This document shows positions 1 to 8,129 of a stretch of DNA of 64,000 nucleotides, one piece after another. Every line of letters begins with the position of its first letter. Within the stretch, counting starts at the first letter, position 1. Source of the stretch: an uncultured Dyadobacter sp. GTDB taxonomy: Bacteria > Bacteroidota > Bacteroidia > Cytophagales > Spirosomataceae. The notes under the pieces are model-generated. The model worked only from the letters and a program-made list of their open reading frames with translations, had not been told where the DNA came from and made no database searches. The DNA lies in the NCBI RefSeq assembly GCF_946482605.1, contig NZ_CAMLSE010000007.1, positions 62,001-126,000 on the forward strand, given 5' to 3'. Both the position numbers and the translations under genes were made by a program.

Positions 1-98
1 AGGGGGCGGTTACCAAGATCACCGGGAAGATCAAATGCCGGAACGTGGTTTCGGGCGAAGTGAAATTTTGCAGCGAAAAAAACTGCGAACCGGCCTGA
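1..98 (+). CDS. C-terminal end of an unidentified protein (5' truncated)
   Basis: An open frame enters from the window edge and ends at TGA 96-98. It codes for about 31 residues containing three cysteines (KCRN, KFCS, KNCEP) and many lysines. The codon use looks like that of real genes, and the next gene converges on it six bases later. Too little is present to name the protein. The Cys-rich tail could bind metal or form disulfides, but that is a guess. Confidence 0.4.
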   Translation, partial: GAVTKITGKIKCRNVVSGEVKFCSEKNCEPA

Positions 99-103
99 GC
101 AAT

Positions 104-304
104 TCAGTCGTCCACTTTTTCGAATTCAAAATTGCCTTTGACGTATCTATTTAAAAAAGTCCCCTTGGAACGTGAGGCCGTCATGGCTTGGTACACCTCC
201 GGAGGGACTTTTTTGTAATCATACACCATCCCCGAAACATATACGATCCGTAATGTCTGCGTCTCCTCGTTGTAAATCATTTTGGAAACGACCGAAGATG
301 GCAT
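104..304 (-). CDS. KTSC domain protein
   Basis: A 66-residue protein that is essentially one KTSC domain: SSVVSKMIYNEETQTLRI, then a GMVYDYKKVP segment, then SKGTFLNRYVKG. The family is named after its conserved Lys-Thr-Ser-Cys type residues; this copy keeps the strand pattern but reads SKGTFLN where the signature falls. Function is unknown; KTSC domains occur alone or fused to lysyl-tRNA-synthetase-like and phage-type proteins. It begins eight bases after the SYLF gene stop on the same strand, so the two are probably cotranscribed. No signal peptide, so cytoplasmic. Confidence 0.75.
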   Translation of the reverse strand: MPSSVVSKMIYNEETQTLRIVYVSGMVYDYKKVPPEVYQAMTASRSKGTFLNRYVKGNFEFEKVDD

Positions 305-312
305 ACCGTTTT

Positions 313-996
313 TCAGTTAAAATCATCCAGCTTCTCGCGTAGCTCGTCGACCGCCCTGGATGAGATGTTTGAGTCATTAAAAATGGTTTTCACACCGGCC
401 TTACTACCATACATGCCCGTATTCGCGCGGGTGTCCACTGCCAGCATCGCGCCATTCACGGTAACCCCGGCAAAGAGGCCTTTGGCCCGCGAATAGGAAT
501 AAACCTCCGCTTCCAGCTTATAATCCGTCGTGGCAGAAGCATTTTTACTCACCGGCCCCGCCGCTACCGATAAATCCGAGCCTAGTGTATAGTCGCCCTT
601 TTCGATATTCAGCAACGACTTCTCGCTTTTAAAAACCAAAACCAGGTCTACCGCCTGCACGCCTATCTGCGCACCTACACTACCGCCCGTGATGGTCACA
701 AACACCGGGTCGCTCCATTTGCCGTCTTCGTGCTTGATCATCGCCAGGCCCTTACCGTGCTTCCCTCCTACTACCAGTCCGGCATTGATCATCCTCGGAA
801 CGATTATAATGCCTTTCGATGCTTCGAGCAGTTGCGCAGGGATTTGCTGCTGCATTCCGTTGAAAGCGTCGAGGACCGCAGCGGCGGCCTTTACTTTATC
901 TTCTTCCTTATTCTGGGCAAAAGTGGGAACCGCTACCGCCAGACCCAGACACAGCAGCGCGTTGATTTTCATTGTTTTCAAATTGTTGAGGAACAT
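313..996 (-). CDS. SYLF-domain (Ysc84-like) secreted lipid-binding protein
   Basis: 227 residues with an N-terminal signal peptide (hydrophobic ALLCLGLAVAVPTFAQ) followed by a SYLF/DUF500 domain. Family landmarks are visible: the ASKGIIIVPRMINAGLVVGG segment, the glycine-rich stretch ending in GSVGAQIGVQ, and a C-terminal MYGSKAG segment. In eukaryotes SYLF domains bind phosphoinositides; bacterial members are periplasmic or outer-membrane associated with poorly known function. An alternative start at 972 (MKINALL) gives a more compact signal peptide; both starts leave the mature protein unchanged. Probable first gene of a two-gene unit with the KTSC gene. Confidence 0.8.
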   Translation of the reverse strand: MFLNNLKTMKINALLCLGLAVAVPTFAQNKEEDKVKAAAAVLDAFNGMQQQIPAQLLEASKGIIIVPRMINAGLVVGGKHGKGLAMIKHEDGKWSDPVFVTITGGSVGAQIGVQAVDLVLVFKSEKSLLNIEKGDYTLGSDLSVAAGPVSKNASATTDYKLEAEVYSYSRAKGLFAGVTVNGAMLAVDTRANTGMYGSKAGVKTIFNDSNISSRAVDELREKLDDFN

Positions 997-1154
997 AACT
1001 TATTGGGATTAATGGGTATAAAATTAATGCTTCAAGTATCATGCCTGCCGGTACGGAAAACCGTATTCCGACAACAGAAGCCTGCATTTGAACGCCCGTT
1101 TACGGTCGTCAGGAAGAATTAACGCAACAAATGGCCGTTTCTGATTTTCTGGTA

Positions 1155-1162
1155 TAGTTTTG
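1155..1162 (+). promoter_or_regulatory. Candidate -7 box for dps
   Basis: TAGTTTTG matches the Bacteroidota -7 consensus TAnnTTTG exactly and lies 44 bases before the dps ATG. No TTG was found at the usual -33 spacing, so this is a partial match only. Confidence 0.35.
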
Positions 1163-1206
1163 ATGACAGAATTTCATGAAACAATGTCAACCCAATCTTC
1201 AAAATC

Positions 1207-1686
1207 ATGGATGCCAAAACAATAAGCCTGAGTGAAACCGACGTCAAACCGGTCGTCGATTTACTAAACGACTACCTGGCCAACTACCACATTCATTACC
1301 AAAAACTGAGAGGCTGCCACTGGAATATCAAGGGGCAGAATTTTTTCACGCTGCACGTCAAATTCGAGGAGCTGTATACCAATGCGCAACTGACGATCGA
1401 CGAGATCGCCGAGCGCGTGCTCACGCTGGGCAAGCCCCCGCACAGCCGCTTTGCAGATTACATCAACGAATCCTCGATCAAGGAGATCAACACCATTGGC
1501 ATGAAAGACCTGGACATGGTGGATGCCGTGCTCGACGATTTCAGTAAGCTGATCAGCCTGGAAAGGGAATTGCTCGAAGCCACCGATCAGGCCGGTGACG
1601 ATGGTACCAACGACATGGTGAACCGTTTCATGCAGTTCAAGGAAAAAAACACCTGGATGCTGCGGTCGTTTGCCGGGAAAAAGTAG
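1207..1686 (+). CDS. dps: Dps-family DNA-binding ferritin-like protein
   Basis: 159 residues, the usual length for Dps. Dodecameric Dps proteins oxidise Fe(II) with hydrogen peroxide at inter-subunit sites, store the iron and protect DNA in stress and stationary phase. The ferroxidase ligands are recognisable: H38 in the CHW motif, H50 in FTLH, D65 and E69 in the DEIAE motif. Their spacing (12, 15 and 4 residues) is the classic Dps spacing. The N-terminal tail is short with few lysines, so direct DNA binding is uncertain. It is monocistronic, preceded by a candidate -7 box and closed by a strong terminator. Confidence 0.93.
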   Translation: MDAKTISLSETDVKPVVDLLNDYLANYHIHYQKLRGCHWNIKGQNFFTLHVKFEELYTNAQLTIDEIAERVLTLGKPPHSRFADYINESSIKEINTIGMKDLDMVDAVLDDFSKLISLERELLEATDQAGDDGTNDMVNRFMQFKEKNTWMLRSFAGKK

Positions 1687-1707
1687 ATATCAGAGCGATA
1701 TTATCTG

Positions 1708-1743
1708 AAAAGCTGCGCGACACCCCGTTGCGCAGCTTTTTTT
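1708..1743 (+). terminator. Rho-independent terminator after dps
   Basis: Perfect 11-bp stem (AAAAGCTGCGC / GCGCAGCTTTT) with an 11-nt loop, followed by a T run, 21 bases after the dps stop. Confidence 0.9.
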
Positions 1744-1788
1744 GTTGCGATCTCATTCTCATTTATTACGCCGGATTGGTTTATTTGC

Positions 1789-3138
1789 ATGGATTCCCAT
1801 CAGCAAAACCGTATGCGTCCCATTCCCGAGTTCAAAATCGGCCCGATCCGCCTGCTCGCCCCTATTCGCTTTGCCAGCGATCCGCTGCATTTTCTGCGGC
1901 AGGGCTTCGATGCGTGCGGAGATACCTACAAAATCCGCCTTTTCAAAGAATTCATCGTCACGCGTGATCCTGCCTTTTTCAGGCATGTGCTGCAACAGCA
2001 CCATAAGCAGTTCAAAAAAGGTAATTCGGTCAAAATGCTCCGGCCCGTACTGGGCAACGGACTGGTGATCAGCGACGGGGATTTCTGGCTGCGCCAAAGA
2101 AGGCTGGTACAACCCGCGTTCCACAGGGAACGATTGAACGACTTGTTTTTGACAATGGGCGAGCTCACGGCGGCATTCCTCGACGAGCTCGAACCACTGC
2201 GCAATCAAGGTGCGGTCGACATCGATGCCAAAATGATGGCCATTACCTCAGATATCGCATTGAAAACGCTCTTCGGAAACATGAACAGCGAAGATAAGGA
2301 GCAGATTTACAGACAGGTAAGCCGCACGCAAACCTATCTGGTGACGCGCGTGCGCAAGCCTTACCGCCTGCCGCTTATGGCCATCAATGGCGAAGACCGG
2401 CGTTTCAAATCCGACCTGGCCTATTTCAACAGACTCGTTTTTGACTTTATCAGCAAACGGAGGTTATCCGGCGAGACGCCCAACGACCTTCTCCAACTGC
2501 TGCTCGATAGCAAAGACGAGGAAACCGGCGAGCAAATGAACGACGAACAGATCCGCGACGAAGCCATTACGATGTTCGCGGCCGGCCACGAAACCTCAGC
2601 CACAGGACTGAGCTGGCTGTTATGGGAGCTTTCGGCCCAGCCGGAAATCGTGAAACGGATCAGGGAAGAATGTGAAATATTCCAAACCGTCCCCGGCTTC
2701 GAGCAGCTGATGCATATGCCTTTTACACGCCAGGTGGTGGAAGAAGGCCTCCGCCTGTACCCGCCCGCGTGGACCATGACCCGGGAAAGCACCGCCGACC
2801 AGGAAATCGAAGGCTACTCCGTTCCGAAAGGCAGCTCGGTATTCATGTCTATTTTTGAACTGCACCGTAATCCCAACCTCTGGAACGATCCTGCCACATT
2901 CAATCCCGACCATTTCAATGCCGAAGCCGTGAAGAACCGGGCCAAATTCAACTACCTGCCCTTTGGCGCGGGGCCAAGGATTTGCATCGGCCAACAGTTT
3001 GCATTGATGGAAATGCAGTTGCTCCTGGCCTCATTGATCAAGCGGTTTACGTTCGAACGCGACCCGGCCTTTACCGTTGGAATGCATCCCCAGATTGTAT
3101 TGAAATCCACAAATGGTATTAAATTGTACCTACGCTAA
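1789..3138 (+). CDS. Cytochrome P450
   Basis: 449-residue soluble P450 heme monooxygenase. The I-helix oxygen-activation motif AGHETSA is at 265-271, the K-helix ExxR is E319-R322, and the heme-binding loop FGAGPRICIG is at 392-401 with Cys399 as thiolate ligand. The C-helix WLRQRR segment at 100-105 contacts the heme propionates. There is no membrane anchor. The sequence style (AGHETS, LYPPAW) resembles the bacterial CYP102-heme-domain/CYP4-like branch that acts on fatty acids or terpenoids, but substrate cannot be inferred. No ferredoxin or reductase gene is adjacent, so redox partners are encoded elsewhere. An alternative start is Met9 at 1813. The antiporter gene follows 23 bases later, so cotranscription is likely. 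Confidence 0.93.
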   Translation: MDSHQQNRMRPIPEFKIGPIRLLAPIRFASDPLHFLRQGFDACGDTYKIRLFKEFIVTRDPAFFRHVLQQHHKQFKKGNSVKMLRPVLGNGLVISDGDFWLRQRRLVQPAFHRERLNDLFLTMGELTAAFLDELEPLRNQGAVDIDAKMMAITSDIALKTLFGNMNSEDKEQIYRQVSRTQTYLVTRVRKPYRLPLMAINGEDRRFKSDLAYFNRLVFDFISKRRLSGETPNDLLQLLLDSKDEETGEQMNDEQIRDEAITMFAAGHETSATGLSWLLWELSAQPEIVKRIREECEIFQTVPGFEQLMHMPFTRQVVEEGLRLYPPAWTMTRESTADQEIEGYSVPKGSSVFMSIFELHRNPNLWNDPATFNPDHFNAEAVKNRAKFNYLPFGAGPRICIGQQFALMEMQLLLASLIKRFTFERDPAFTVGMHPQIVLKSTNGIKLYLR

Positions 3139-3161
3139 CAACCGGTACCGAATAAACCTCT

Positions 3162-4775
3162 ATGCACGAATCTATCATACTGTACCTCTCGCTGGTGATG
3201 ATCATCATGTTCCTGGTCATGCTCGCGAGGCGAATCAAAATTGCCTACCCCATTGTGCTGGTACTCGGGGGACTGGCCCTGAGCCTGATCCCCGGCCTGC
3301 CTGCGGTGGAAATAGATCCCGAGCTGATCTTCCTCATCTTCCTGCCGCCATTGCTTTATGAAGCAGCCTGGCAGACATCCTGGAAAGACTTCTGGAAATG
3401 GAGGCGCGTAATCGGCTCGTTCGCATTCATCATTGTAATTTTCACCTCCTGTGTGATCGCCTACGTGACGCAGGCCATCATTCCCGGGTTTACGCTGGCG
3501 CTGGGCTTCCTGCTCGGCGGCATCATCTCACCGCCGGATGCGGTGGCAACGACCTCCATACTTCAGAATATAAAAGTCCCCAAACGCCTGATCACCATTG
3601 CCGAAGGCGAAAGCCTGCTGAACGACGCATCGTCGCTGATCGTCTTCCGATTCGCATTGGTAGCCGTCGCGTCCGGCAAATTTGTGCTTACCGAGGCCGT
3701 TTCCAGCTTTTTCATCGTCATCATCATGGGGTTCGCTGTCGGAATGGCTGTCGCGCTGATTTTCTACGCCATTCACCGCTGGATGCCTACTACACCCAGT
3801 ATCGACACCATCCTGACCTTCGTAGCACCCTACGCCATGTACATCGCCGCGGAAGAATTTCACTTTTCGGGTGTCATTGCCGTCGTCACGGGTGGGCTCT
3901 TCCTTTCCGGGAATCAGCATAGCATTCTTACCCATTTGAGCCGCATACAGGGGATCAATGTGTGGTCGACGGTCGGATTTGTACTGAATGGCCTGGTGTT
4001 TATGCTCATCGGGCTCGAACTGCCGGTGATCGTGCAGGGCCTGGGTGACACTTCGATTTTTGACGCTATCAAATACGGGTTGATTGTGTCGCTCGTCGTG
4101 ATCATTACGCGCATTGCGAGTACCATCGGCTCCTCCTTTTTCACGGTCATAATCAGCCGTTTCATTACCACGGCCGACCCCAGTCCCGGGTTGCGCATGC
4201 CGTTTATCTTTGGCTGGGCGGGCATGCGCGGGGTGGTTTCGCTGGCATCGGCATTGTCCATTCCGCTGCTGCTGAACAGCGGCCAGCCATTTCCGCAACG
4301 GAATATGATCCTGTTTATCACCTTTGTAGTGATACTGGTCACGCTGGTGTTCCAGGGACTTACCCTGCCGCTGATCGTCCGCTGGATGAACGTCGAGGAA
4401 AAAGATTACTCGGTGTCCTCACACGAGCAGGACGTGGTGATACGACGGAAGCTGGCCAAGGCTTCGCTCGACCTGCTCAACAGCAAATATGCCGCCGAAA
4501 TACCTGAAAATGAATTATTGCAAAGCCTGAAATTCAAGCTGGAAAGCGATATCGGGTTTCTGGACCATGCCCGCGATTCGGAGGCCATGGATTCTGGGCT
4601 TCCATTCGTGGCCCGCTATCAGGCCATTACCAAGGAGCTACTGGAACATAAGCGGCACATTCTCCACCTGTTCAATAAAAAAGAAACCTACGAGGAGGAA
4701 GTAATCCGGCAGCATCTCGCACAGCTGGACCTGGAAGAGGAAAAAGTCCGCCAGCAATTCCTGCATATGGAATAG
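3162..4775 (+). CDS. CPA1-family Na+/H+ antiporter
   Basis: 537-residue inner-membrane cation/proton antiporter of the NhaP/CPA1 type. Roughly 12 hydrophobic segments span residues 5-410, followed by a charged cytoplasmic tail of about 120 residues rich in Glu, Lys and Leu. The ion-binding signature is present as the Asn154-Asp155 pair in GESLLNDASS, with the upstream PPDA motif at 124-127. The family exchanges cytoplasmic Na+ (or K+) for protons in pH and salt homeostasis. The start is 23 bases after the P450 stop, so both may sit on one transcript; no functional link is known. It converges on the nucleotidase operon with only 19 bases between stops. Confidence 0.9.
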   Translation: MHESIILYLSLVMIIMFLVMLARRIKIAYPIVLVLGGLALSLIPGLPAVEIDPELIFLIFLPPLLYEAAWQTSWKDFWKWRRVIGSFAFIIVIFTSCVIAYVTQAIIPGFTLALGFLLGGIISPPDAVATTSILQNIKVPKRLITIAEGESLLNDASSLIVFRFALVAVASGKFVLTEAVSSFFIVIIMGFAVGMAVALIFYAIHRWMPTTPSIDTILTFVAPYAMYIAAEEFHFSGVIAVVTGGLFLSGNQHSILTHLSRIQGINVWSTVGFVLNGLVFMLIGLELPVIVQGLGDTSIFDAIKYGLIVSLVVIITRIASTIGSSFFTVIISRFITTADPSPGLRMPFIFGWAGMRGVVSLASALSIPLLLNSGQPFPQRNMILFITFVVILVTLVFQGLTLPLIVRWMNVEEKDYSVSSHEQDVVIRRKLAKASLDLLNSKYAAEIPENELLQSLKFKLESDIGFLDHARDSEAMDSGLPFVARYQAITKELLEHKRHILHLFNKKETYEEEVIRQHLAQLDLEEEKVRQQFLHME

Positions 4776-4794
4776 AATCTATTACTGGAAATCT

Positions 4795-5745
4795 TTATCC
4801 CAAAATCGATTCATGCACCGGCAGCACCGCGGAAACCATTTGCCTGGCGCCGTTGTCCCGGTTGAAAAAATAGTCGAGACGTCCGAGGTTAATGCCTGCA
4901 AAACCCACCTGGTTGATGGTCGTCACCTTACCATCCAGGTTCAGAATATTTTCGGGCTCTTTCAGGAATGTATGGGTATGCCCGCCGATGATGAGATCGA
5001 TGTTACGGGTGGATTTGGCGAGGACCTGATCCGAGACCTTGTTTTCCTTGTATTTGTACCCCAAATGAGAAAGACAGATCACCATGTCACAACGGTGGTC
5101 GTTTTTCAGCAGGGATGCCATTTCGTTGGCCTTTGCGATCGGGTCAAGATAAACGGTTTCGAGGTAATTCTTTTTGTTGACCAACCCTTCCAGCTCGATG
5201 CAGATCCCAAAAACGCCGATCCTAATCCCCTGCTTTTTGAAAATCTTGTAGGGTTGCGTCTTCCCTTTCAGCTCGGTGTTGTCAAACTGGTAGTTGCTGA
5301 CCAGGAATGGGAACCTGGCGTGCGGCAGCTGTTTGACAAAGCCGGCAATGCTGTTGTCAAAATCGTGATTGCCCATGGTAGCAGCATCGTAACCCATCTG
5401 GCTCATGATCGCAAATTCGAGCTCGCCGCCGTACAGATTGAAGTAGGGCGTACCCTGGAAAATGTCGCCGGCATCGAGCAGCAACACATTAGGCTGCTCC
5501 GCCCGGATCTTTTTGACCAACGCCGCGCGACGGGCCACACCTCCTAGGCCCTGGTTCCGGGAACCGTCCATCGGGAAAGGATCGATGCGGCTGTGGACGT
5601 CATTGGTATGCAGGATCGTGAGCTGAACCGTCGCATCTTTCGCCATCGCCGACAGCGGCAATGCGCCCAGTCCCATGAGTGCGGCGGCTTTGGCGCCGGT
5701 TTTCAGGAAATCCCTTCTGCTATTTGTCTGAAACAATTCTTCCAT
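4795..5745 (-). CDS. Tat-exported metallophosphatase, 5'-nucleotidase N-terminal half
   Basis: 316 residues corresponding to the catalytic metallophosphoesterase domain of 5'-nucleotidases. Dinuclear-metal motifs are in order: HTNDVH 46-51, DAGD 91-94, GNHDFD 125-130, SHLG 226-229, GGHTHT 254-259. A twin-arginine signal (SRRDFLKTG then a hydrophobic stretch ending ALPLSAMA) implies export in folded form. The substrate-binding C-terminal domain that normally follows is absent; it is supplied by the gene immediately upstream, which overlaps this one by 26 bases. Together they should hydrolyse nucleoside monophosphates or similar phosphoesters in the periplasm. Last gene of the SusC-SusD-nucleotidase operon. 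Confidence 0.88.
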   Translation of the reverse strand: MEELFQTNSRRDFLKTGAKAAALMGLGALPLSAMAKDATVQLTILHTNDVHSRIDPFPMDGSRNQGLGGVARRAALVKKIRAEQPNVLLLDAGDIFQGTPYFNLYGGELEFAIMSQMGYDAATMGNHDFDNSIAGFVKQLPHARFPFLVSNYQFDNTELKGKTQPYKIFKKQGIRIGVFGICIELEGLVNKKNYLETVYLDPIAKANEMASLLKNDHRCDMVICLSHLGYKYKENKVSDQVLAKSTRNIDLIIGGHTHTFLKEPENILNLDGKVTTINQVGFAGINLGRLDYFFNRDNGARQMVSAVLPVHESILG

Positions 5746-6466
5746 CGAGTTGAGCGGTTATTTTCTTACCCTGACGTGTCAGGTCACTGATATTTTCCAA
5801 CAATGCTTCACGCACTTTCTGATTGATCTCCCGGCGTTCGAGCGGGTTCCGCAGGCATTCCAGGTCGTCACCGCCGTCGGCCAGGTAATCGTACGTCAGC
5901 AGGTTGTAAGTTTTATTAATGTCAAACGGCTGCCCGCCAATCGTGACATCATGGGCTGCATTGTTCCGGATCTTCATCCGGATACCGGCTACCGGTTCTC
6001 CATTCTTTTTGGCAATAAAATTAATGACCTTCTGCACGTTGGGTCCGGACAATTTGAGTACTACCATTTCATTTTCGAAAGGCATGAGCTCAAAAACATG
6101 TGAAACCGTAATATTTCCTTTTGGAAAAGTCGTACGGAGACCGCCTTTGGTAGCAAGCGTAAACTGGATGGCCGGATCCTTTTTCAGACCTTCCTTCAAC
6201 ATAGCATCGGCGAAGAAATTGCCCATCAGCGTTTCCGGGTCGCTGGGTTTGGTCAATGCCTGGTCCGTTTGGCCGATCACCCGGTTCATTTCCGCCTGCA
6301 TTTGCTGCTTGTAGGGCTCGTAGTACCGTAATATAACAGAATCGGCACCGACCTGCTGGTCGATGCCGTATTGTTTGTATTCGCTTTTGTTTACCGTAAA
6401 GTGTTTCCGGCAGGATGCCGTCAGGCCAAGGCAGGCAAGCAACACCGAACTGACAAGAGTTTTCAT
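5720..6466 (-). CDS. 5'-nucleotidase C-terminal domain lipoprotein
   Basis: 248-residue lipoprotein (lipobox ending at Cys19, LTASC) containing only the 5'-nucleotidase C-terminal domain, which in fused enzymes holds the nucleoside base. Visible features include GNFFADAMLK (about 75-85), the TKGGLRTTFPKGNITVSHVFELMPF block, and the late NKTYNLLTYDYLADGGDD block. It lacks the metal-site motifs, which lie in the overlapping downstream gene. Because each half has its own export signal (lipoprotein here, Tat there), the split looks genuine rather than a sequencing frameshift. Start is 49 bases after the SusD stop. Confidence 0.87.
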   Translation of the reverse strand: MKTLVSSVLLACLGLTASCRKHFTVNKSEYKQYGIDQQVGADSVILRYYEPYKQQMQAEMNRVIGQTDQALTKPSDPETLMGNFFADAMLKEGLKKDPAIQFTLATKGGLRTTFPKGNITVSHVFELMPFENEMVVLKLSGPNVQKVINFIAKKNGEPVAGIRMKIRNNAAHDVTIGGQPFDINKTYNLLTYDYLADGGDDLECLRNPLERREINQKVREALLENISDLTRQGKKITAQLDGRIVSDK

Positions 6467-6515
6467 AACGTCGTTTTAGAGCTTTAAAATTACGCCCGAA
6501 ACTCCGGATTTCCCG

Positions 6516-8105
6516 CTACCAGCCGTCGTTCTGCCGCAAATTCGGATTTGCGTCGATCTGCGATTGCGGGATCGGGTACAATTCCAGCCGGGCTGTGTAG
6601 GGGATCAGCACATTATCGACGATCTGACTGTCGGTCATGGCATCGATCTCCTCCTTCAATGTGCCCCACCGCCGGATATCGAACACCGTATTGAACTCTC
6701 CGCTCAGTTCGAGCCTGCGTTCAGCCCTGATCGCGGCACGCAACGCAGGCACGGTGGCTGCTTTCGACGGCAGCGCTTTCGCCCGCGCACGCACACGGTT
6801 GAGTAGCGGCAATGCGTCCGCTGTCTTACCCGTTTCTACCAATGCCTCGGCCAACATCAGGAGCACGTCCGAAAACCGCATTTCGATAAGGTCCGCGCTG
6901 TAACCTTGCACGGGCGCGCCGGCAGGGCGCGCCTGGCGGGCCATCTTTCCGAATGCGATCCCATATTTGAAATCATCATGACCAAACGACTCATTCGTAC
7001 GCTTGTTGATATAATTTGCAATGGTCGGATTGTAAATAATGCTGTCGCCCTCCTGCGCACCTGCCCTTGACCCGCCTGTGAACACGTACCGGGACACCAG
7101 CGTAAAATCCCGCCGGGTATCGGTCTTGTCGAACAGGTTATAAAAGGCATAGGTCAATCCGTAATTAGTCTGCTCATCCCCGTTCACGAGGCCGGACGGG
7201 AACAGGTTGAACGGCAAAATATTACCATTCTGATTGGATGAATTAATAAAATACCCGAAGGACAGCACGATCTCCCGGTTGCGTTCATTGGCCAATGCAA
7301 AAACATCGGCGAAGTTGGGTAGCAGCTCCATATCATACTTTTCCTCGTTGACAGGCCCCGCGAGTTCTGTCAGCTTTTCGACGGCTTTCTGATAGTTTTC
7401 TGTTTTATTCAGCGGCTTGCCGGCCATGGTCAGGTATACTTTACCCATCAATGCTTTCACGGTACCAGCCGAGACGCGGCCGAGCTCCCCACCTCCCCGG
7501 GAATCAGGCAGGATCGTTTCGGCAAAAGCCAGGTCGGCCAGAATAGCGTCGTACACTTCCAGGTCGGTGGCGCGGGGAGCGAAGATCAGGTCGCGGTCTT
7601 CGAACGATTTGATCTCGTTCAATATCAGCGGAACACCTCCGAACAGTCTTACTAGGTTGAAATAGGCATATGCCCGCAGCACACGAGCCTCCGCAATGTA
7701 GGGATCCGCTTCCTCCTCTTCGCCGGGAACCGCCATTTTAGCATTGGCAATCACCGTATTGGCGCGGTAGATGATCTTATAAAACCGTGACCAGACCGAT
7801 TCGAAAGCGCCCGAGGTGGGTGTATGTCCAAAGCGGTAGTAAGGGTCGGCGCCAGATCCGAGAATCCCGGCGGTAGCGTAGCGGTGGCCCGATTCGGCCA
7901 GGATGAACCGATTGTAAATGTCCCCGTACTCGGGAGCGGTCCAGGCCTGGTACACGCCTACGGTGGCCTGGTTCAGGCCATCTTCATCCTTAAATGCCTC
8001 CTCTTTGCTCAATGCAGAATACGGTGCCTCTTCGAGATTATCTTTGCAGGAAGTAATGCCCAGCACAGCCAGCAGCACTACGGTTATCTTGATATGTATC
8101 TTCAT
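6516..8105 (-). CDS. SusD/RagB-family nutrient-binding lipoprotein
   Basis: 529-residue surface lipoprotein (lipobox ending at Cys20, GITSC) with SusD family hallmarks: N-terminal EEAPYSALSKEEAFKDEDGL, the TPR-like ARVLRAYAYFNLVRLFGGVPLI segment, and the C-terminal IRAERRLELSGEFNTVFDIRRWG and LYPIPQSQIDANPNLRQNDGW blocks. SusD proteins lid the SusC barrel and capture ligand at the cell surface. Its gene is 24 bases downstream of the SusC gene and leads into the split 5'-nucleotidase, which hints at a nucleotide- or phosphate-containing ligand (inference). Confidence 0.95.
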   Translation of the reverse strand: MKIHIKITVVLLAVLGITSCKDNLEEAPYSALSKEEAFKDEDGLNQATVGVYQAWTAPEYGDIYNRFILAESGHRYATAGILGSGADPYYRFGHTPTSGAFESVWSRFYKIIYRANTVIANAKMAVPGEEEEADPYIAEARVLRAYAYFNLVRLFGGVPLILNEIKSFEDRDLIFAPRATDLEVYDAILADLAFAETILPDSRGGGELGRVSAGTVKALMGKVYLTMAGKPLNKTENYQKAVEKLTELAGPVNEEKYDMELLPNFADVFALANERNREIVLSFGYFINSSNQNGNILPFNLFPSGLVNGDEQTNYGLTYAFYNLFDKTDTRRDFTLVSRYVFTGGSRAGAQEGDSIIYNPTIANYINKRTNESFGHDDFKYGIAFGKMARQARPAGAPVQGYSADLIEMRFSDVLLMLAEALVETGKTADALPLLNRVRARAKALPSKAATVPALRAAIRAERRLELSGEFNTVFDIRRWGTLKEEIDAMTDSQIVDNVLIPYTARLELYPIPQSQIDANPNLRQNDGW

Positions 8106-8129
8106 GTTCGTCGAATGCTTTGGTCAACA

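Noticed and set aside
4795..6466. Frameshift in a single 5'-nucleotidase gene
   Set aside because: Each half has its own intact export signal (Tat and lipobox) and start codon, so two separate genes fit better than a broken fused one.
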